Of a stretch of DNA of 64,000 nucleotides, positions 59,530-64,000 are shown in pieces. The number at the start of each line of letters is the position of its first letter. The first letter of the stretch is position 1. Under the pieces are notes generated by a model. That model did not search any database, had not been told where the DNA came from, and saw only the letters and a list, made by a program, of their open reading frames with translations. This stretch comes from Dyella japonica DSM 16301 (GTDB lineage Bacteria > Pseudomonadota > Gammaproteobacteria > Xanthomonadales > Rhodanobacteraceae): NCBI RefSeq assembly GCF_001010355.1, contig NZ_JPLA01000001.1, positions 62,001-126,000 on the forward strand, written 5' to 3'. A program made the translations under genes and the position numbers.

Positions 59530-62500
59530 TCACCAACGCATGCGGAAGCCCAGCGTACCGTTCACGGCATGCGAGTCGCCAAAGTGCGACAGCCCAGTCT
59601 GCGCCTGCACTTCGCCGTACACCGAGTAGCGTCCGCCCGCCCAGTCGAGTGCGCCGCCCAGGCCGAAACCGCCCCACCAGCGTTCGTTGCGGGTGGAGAA
59701 GTCGGTGCCGGCCACGTTCACCTGCGCCGCGTCCTTGAAGTTGTCGTAGACGTTGGCGATGGCATACAGGTGCGTGACGACCGGACCTGAGTCGCCCGAA
59801 TGCGTGCTCAGGTAGTCGATGGCCGTACCCGCACGCGCCGCAGCCGCGCTGCCGGCCTGCTGCGATACGCGTGCACCGAACGCGTCGTTGAAGCCGTCGA
59901 ACGAGACCTTGCCCCAGGTCACCTGTGCCTGCGGCACGATCGACCATGCATCGCTCAGGTGGAAGCGCTGCCCCACTTCCACACCCGCCGCATAGCCGGC
60001 GGCCTTGTTGTCGTTCTCGGCCATGCCCAGCGTATTGGAGTGCAGGTCCGAATCCAGGTGCATCCAGCGCAACTGGCCGTCCACATAGAGGCCGTTGTTG
60101 GCGTACCAGGTGAGCGCCGCGCCCACGCCATAGGCGCGGGTGTTGATGCGGCCGTCGCCGTAGGCCGAACTCACGTCGGAGTTGTAGTGGTCGTAGTGCA
60201 GCGAGGCGCTGCCGACCAGCTTGCCCGAGCCGTTGTCGGCCAACGTCGCGTCCAGGCCCACTTCCGATTTCCAGTCGGAGATATCGTAGTTGGTGCCAGT
60301 GGTGCTGGACTCGGGCTTGATGGTGTGATCGCCGCCCTGAACGCGCGTCCACACGCCTTCGCCCGGCGTCATGGCGTCGCCGGACTGTCCATCCGCCCAC
60401 TGGCGATCGCCGGTGCGCTGGACCAGCGTGTCGAGCGTGTTCGCCTGCTGCAGGATGCCGGCATAGGCTTCGTACAGCGGCACACCGGGCTGGTACAGCG
60501 GCGTCGCGCCACCCGTGCCCGTGCCTGGACCACCCGGATTGCCCGGATCCGACGGCGGATTGGTCAGGGCCGAGCGCAGGTACCAGTCGCCGTCCGCGGC
60601 GTCGACGCCGTTTTGATAGAGGCGATAGGCATAAGCGCCGGCGACCACGGCCTGCTGACCCTGGAATACGTAGTCGCCCCTCAAGGCAAACGTGCCGTTC
60701 GACGCACCTTGTACATCGATCAACTTGATGCCCTGCGTGGCGGCCGCGCCCGTGCCGCCCACATTGGTCACCTGCACCGTTGTCGTGCCCGAGGTGTTGC
60801 CGGTCACCACCAGCATGTCGGTGGCCGAGCCATCACCGCCCAGCGCGGTATTGAAGTTGAGCGTGCCACCCTGGCCGACGTAATCGCCCTGCACGGTCAA
60901 GGTGGTGCCCGGCGCATGGCCGAAGTTCACGGTGCCTGCGTTGGTGAGTGCGCCCGTGCTTTGCGCGAAGCCGGCAAGATCCAGCGTGGCGCCGCTCTGC
61001 ACGGTCGTCGCAGAGGATGCATTGAATGCATTGGCCACGGCCGCACTCAACGTGCCGGCGGCGACGGTCGTGTCGCCGCTATAGGTGGACGTGCCGCCCA
61101 GCGTCAGCGTGCCGGTGCCGGTCTTGGTGAGACTGCCCGCGCCCTGGATGCCCTGGCTCAACTGCAGCGTGGTGCCGTCGTCGGTGTTGATGGTCGCCGC
61201 GCCGCCCAGACCGACGGTGCGATTGCTCTGGAAGCTGCCCGTGGTGTGCAGGGTCGCATCGTCGATGGAGAGACTGCCTGCGGCCAGACCGAGATTGCCA
61301 TCGTTGGCGACCTGCAGCGTGCCGGCGTGCACGTCGGTGCCGCCGCTATAGGTGTTGGCGCCAGTGAGCACGAGCGTACCCAGATCGTCCTTCACCAGCA
61401 TGCTGCCACCGGTGAGTGCAGCATCGATGGTGGCCGTCATGCTCGCGCCGGCCGCGGTGCCGTCACCCACGCGAATGGTGGACGCGCCGCCCGCAAGCTG
61501 GATGGCTCCGCCGGTGACGCGATAGCCATCCGACTGGAACTGCATGCCCGACGCACTGACCTGCCCGTTCGTGTTGTCCACCGTCACGGTGCCGCCGGTG
61601 CCGCCGAAGATCGCGAAGGAGCCGTTGGTGAACGGCGCATTGAGCGAACCGGTGGCGTCAGTCCAGTAGTCGTTGTCGGACAGGCGCCAAGTGCCAGTGC
61701 CACCGGTGATCGCGCCATCGTTCGCATGTCCAGGGCCGTCCCAGAAACTCAGCGTCAGGCCATCGGTGTTCACCAGGTTCACCTGGTTGGCGAGCGAGGT
61801 CTGCACGAACACGTTCGCTGACGGCGATGTGCCGATCGCCAGGCCATTGTCGGTCAGCGTGCCGTCGTAGTTGAACAGGCGATACACGCCCGCGCCGAAC
61901 GTGCCGCCCGGTGTGGTGGACACATTGAGCGTGCCGTCCAGCGTGAGGTTGCCATGCACCACGGTGAGGTCGTTGAGGCTGCCACCCACCGTGCCGGCCT
62001 GACCCAGCTGATAGTCGACGACGGCGCCCGCATTCAGCGTGAGGTTGCCGTGGACCGTGAGCGTGCCTGGTGAATTGCCGGGGCTGAGCGTGCCGCCATT
62101 GGCTACCGTCACGTCGCCGCCGATGGTACCCGTGCCGCCCAGGGTGCCGCCGCTCTGCACCGTCGTTGCACCCGTGGCCGCCGACTGGTTGCCATCGATC
62201 AGCAGCGTGCCGCCCGATACCGTGGTGGCGCCGGTGTAGGTGTTGTTGCTGGTGAGCGTGGTGGTGCCCGCACCCATCTGCGTCACGCCACCGCTGCCGG
62301 AGATGGCGCCGCCGAACGTCTGGACGTCCGAACGATCGAACGCCAGGGTGCCGTTGTTGATCACGTCACCCGTGATCGAACCACTGGTGCCGCCCTCGCC
62401 CAGCTGCAACGTGCCGGCTGCGATGGTGGTGCCGCCGGTATAGGTGTTGGCACCCGCCAACACCAGCGTACCCAGATCGGACTTGGTCAGCCCGTTGCTA

Positions 62501-64000
62501 CCGGTCAACACGGAGGCGATCGTCGCGGTCATGCCTGCACCAGCCGTGGTGCCGTCACCCACGCGGATCACCGGTGCGGAACCGACCAGCGCAATGGCGT
62601 CACCTTCCACGCGGTAACCATCGGTGGCGAACTGCATGCCGCTGGCGTTGACGGCGCCCAGGTTTGCGTCGACGGTCACTGTACCGGCGGCGCCGGCGAA
62701 GATCGCGAAGCTGCTGTCCTGGTACGGCGCATTGATGCTGCCGTCGATCAACGTCCAGTTGTCGTTGCCCGAGGCGTTCTGCCACACGCCGTCGCCACCC
62801 TGCACCTGGCCGTCGCCACGCCCGCCATTGCCGTCCCAGAAGTTCACCGACAAGCCGTTGGTGTTGACCAGGTTCACCTGCTGCGCGATCGAGGTCTGCA
62901 GGAAGTAATCCGGCGACGGCACCGAGCCGATGTTGAGACCATTGTCGGTAAGCGCACCGGTATAACCGATGATGCGGTAGATGCCCGGGTCGAACGTGCC
63001 ACCCGAGGACACCGACACGTTGAGCGTGCCGTCCAGCGTGAGGTCGCCGTTGACCTGCAGCAGATCGTTGAGCGGACCGCCGACCACGTTCGCCTGGCCC
63101 AGGTTGACGTTGAGGTTGGACGTATCGCTCAGCGCCACGCTGCCCTTCACCGTCAGCGTGCCCGGCGCACTGCCCACGTCGCCCGGGCTGAGCGTTGCGC
63201 CATCGGCCACGGTCACGTCGCCGCCGATGATGCCCTTGCCGCCGAGCGTGCCGCCGCTGTCGACCGAAGTGACGCCCGTCGCCGCCGACTGGTCGCCGTT
63301 GATGATCAGACTGCCGGCGCGCACGGCCGTCGGACCGCTATAGCTGTTGGCCGCGCTTAGCACGGTGGTGCCGCTGCCTTGCTGCTCCAGTGCGCCGGTG
63401 CCGGAGATCGCGCCGGTGAAAGCGAGCGTGTCGGAACGATCGAACACCAGCGTGCCGTTGTTGGTCACGTTGCCGAGGATCGAACCCGTGGTGCCGCCGT
63501 TGCCAAGCTGCAACACGCCAGCAGAAATCGTCGTGCCGCCGGTGTAGTTGTTGTCTGCGGTGAATAGCAGCGTGCCGTTGTCGATCTTGGTCAACATGCC
63601 GGTTCCGCTGATGCCGCCGGTGAGCGTCAGATCAGCTGCCGTATCCAGCGTGCCGCCGCTGCCGCCGAGGTTCACGCTGCGGCCTGAGGTGAACGCCGCA
63701 GAGTTGGTCAGCGTGCCGCCATTGAACGACAGTCCACCGCCCGCATTGCCGAGGTTGGCGTCGCTGGACACCTTGAGGACGCCGCCGTTGATCGCCGTGC
63801 CACCGGCGTACGCGTTGGCGCCCGAGAGGGTCAACGTGCCGGGACCCATCTTGGTGAGTTCGCCGGCGCCGCCAATGATCTGGTTGACAATCAGAGCGGC
63901 GCCCTGGGTATCAAACGTCGCGCCGCCCTGGTTGATGGTCACGGGGTGCGAAAACACAGAGCTTTGCGTCGTACGCAGCGTGCCGCCGTCAAAACTGACC
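59530..64000 (-). CDS. Large autotransporter with repeated beta-helix passenger, 5' end outside the window
   Basis: Open through the right edge of the window, so at least 1489 residues. The visible passenger consists of many autotransporter-associated beta-strand units (GTLTLSGANAYAGGT, GTLVLAGANTYTGGT, GTTTLTSNNTYTGAT) and includes a tandem duplication of about 366 residues. After a Gly/Pro linker (NPPSDPGNPGGPGTGTGG) the last 290 residues form an autotransporter beta-barrel (TRVQGGDHTIKPES, LHYDHYNSDVSSAYGDGRI, VGQRFHLSDAWSIVPQAQVTWGKVSFDGF) ending in FRMRW, the required terminal aromatic. It should be exported to the surface, perhaps as an adhesin or biofilm factor. The signal peptide lies beyond 64000. 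No protease motif is visible in the passenger. Confidence 0.95.
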   Translation of the reverse strand, partial: VSFDGGTLRTTQSSVFSHPVTINQGGATFDTQGAALIVNQIIGGAGELTKMGPGTLTLSGANAYAGGTAINGGVLKVSSDANLGNAGGGLSFNGGTLTNSAAFTSGRSVNLGGSGGTLDTAADLTLTGGISGTGMLTKIDNGTLLFTADNNYTGGTTISAGVLQLGNGGTTGSILGNVTNNGTLVFDRSDTLAFTGAISGTGALEQQGSGTTVLSAANSYSGPTAVRAGSLIINGDQSAATGVTSVDSGGTLGGKGIIGGDVTVADGATLSPGDVGSAPGTLTVKGSVALSDTSNLNVNLGQANVVGGPLNDLLQVNGDLTLDGTLNVSVSSGGTFDPGIYRIIGYTGALTDNGLNIGSVPSPDYFLQTSIAQQVNLVNTNGLSVNFWDGNGGRGDGQVQGGDGVWQNASGNDNWTLIDGSINAPYQDSSFAIFAGAAGTVTVDANLGAVNASGMQFATDGYRVEGDAIALVGSAPVIRVGDGTTAGAGMTATIASVLTGSNGLTKSDLGTLVLAGANTYTGGTTIAAGTLQLGEGGTSGSITGDVINNGTLAFDRSDVQTFGGAISGSGGVTQMGAGTTTLTSNNTYTGATTVSGGTLLIDGNQSAATGATTVQSGGTLGGTGTIGGDVTVANGGTLSPGNSPGTLTVHGNLTLNAGAVVDYQLGQAGTVGGSLNDLTVVHGNLTLDGTLNVSTTPGGTFGAGVYRLFNYDGTLTDNGLAIGTSPSANVFVQTSLANQVNLVNTDGLTLSFWDGPGHANDGAITGGTGTWRLSDNDYWTDATGSLNAPFTNGSFAIFGGTGGTVTVDNTNGQVSASGMQFQSDGYRVTGGAIQLAGGASTIRVGDGTAAGASMTATIDAALTGGSMLVKDDLGTLVLTGANTYSGGTDVHAGTLQVANDGNLGLAAGSLSIDDATLHTTGSFQSNRTVGLGGAATINTDDGTTLQLSQGIQGAGSLTKTGTGTLTLGGTSTYSGDTTVAAGTLSAAVANAFNASSATTVQSGATLDLAGFAQSTGALTNAGTVNFGHAPGTTLTVQGDYVGQGGTLNFNTALGGDGSATDMLVVTGNTSGTTTVQVTNVGGTGAAATQGIKLIDVQGASNGTFALRGDYVFQGQQAVVAGAYAYRLYQNGVDAADGDWYLRSALTNPPSDPGNPGGPGTGTGGATPLYQPGVPLYEAYAGILQQANTLDTLVQRTGDRQWADGQSGDAMTPGEGVWTRVQGGDHTIKPESSTTGTNYDISDWKSEVGLDATLADNGSGKLVGSASLHYDHYNSDVSSAYGDGRINTRAYGVGAALTWYANNGLYVDGQLRWMHLDSDLHSNTLGMAENDNKAAGYAAGVEVGQRFHLSDAWSIVPQAQVTWGKVSFDGFNDAFGARVSQQAGSAAAARAGTAIDYLSTHSGDSGPVVTHLYAIANVYDNFKDAAQVNVAGTDFSTRNERWWGGFGLGGALDWAGGRYSVYGEVQAQTGLSHFGDSHAVNGTLGFRMRW
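61348..63543 (-). repeat. Tandem 1.1-kb duplication in the autotransporter passenger
   Basis: Units 62440-63543 (1104 bases) and 61348-62439 (1092 bases) run in the same frame and encode matching blocks in the same order, including NQVNLVNTDGL/FWDG and SGMQF-x-DGYRV segments. Divergence between the copies shows an old duplication. A related but shorter segment follows toward 61000. Confidence 0.8.

Noticed and set aside
59800-61821. Long plus-strand frame of 673 codons opposite the autotransporter
   Set aside because: Mirror of repetitive passenger and barrel sequence; Arg/Ala/Val-rich with no domain.

Overview
The window looks like a chromosomal segment of a high-G+C gammaproteobacterium, most likely of the Xanthomonadales (Rhodanobacteraceae/Xanthomonadaceae type). 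The reasons are the dense G+C-rich coding, a REP-like inverted repeat beginning GTAGGAGCGCAC (45600-45669), and the mix of DUF1254 proteins, LigD, a BvgS-like kinase and a large autotransporter. No rRNA, tRNA, CRISPR array or insertion sequence was seen. The assignment is inference from gene content.

Layout. (1) 1-7484, plus strand: the end of a surface-polysaccharide export operon. It holds the tail of a Wzm-type permease, a Wzt-type ATPase with a C-terminal sugar-binding extension, a methyltransferase ending in a coiled coil of seven exact-length 28-residue repeats (a WbdD-like chain terminator/ruler candidate), and two glycosyltransferases. (2) 7611-10047: small housekeeping and hypothetical genes (DUF4259, GNAT, a secreted protein, a VOC protein). 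(3) 10065-37545, minus strand: one tightly packed operon of about 27.5 kb encoding an extracellular contractile injection system (eCIS). In transcription order it runs: winged-helix protein, sheath, tube, T4-like hub chaperone, disordered linker protein, DUF4255 cap, AAA ATPase, small protein, two DUF4157 cargo candidates, a mini-ORF, CIS-tube protein, LysM protein, hub, spike, PAAR-like tip, gp25, two large baseplate proteins, tail protein I with a probable beta-helix, DUF6519, a membrane protein and an N-acetylmuramoyl-L-alanine amidase. Many junctions overlap as ATGA/GTGA. A sigma-54-type promoter (37565-37579) lies just before the first gene, and an AAA+ enhancer-binding-type regulator (37775-38770) sits immediately upstream.

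(4) 39133-45411: a hypothetical gene, a cytochrome b/molybdopterin oxidoreductase pair, a DUF5666-like secreted protein, DNA ligase D and small proteins. (5) 45600-53960: a REP-like repeat, a BvgS-like hybrid kinase, small proteins (YciI-like, DHFR-like) and a tandem pair of DUF1254/DUF1214 proteins. (6) 54377-57214: a four-part enzyme joining peptidoglycan-binding, GH19-like, papain-like and alpha/beta-hydrolase domains. (7) 57249-64000: a ClsC-like phospholipase D lipoprotein, a DUF5329 protein and the 3' part of a large autotransporter that runs off the window.

How it works together. The eCIS region should make a phage-tail-like particle whose cargo is loaded with help from the AAA ATPase. 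The two DUF4157 proteins share an N-terminal Cys-cluster/LQRK leader and differ at their C-termini, which suggests interchangeable effectors. The terminal membrane protein and amidase may anchor or release particles. The polysaccharide genes, the autotransporter and the multidomain hydrolase suggest a cell envelope geared to interaction with other cells.
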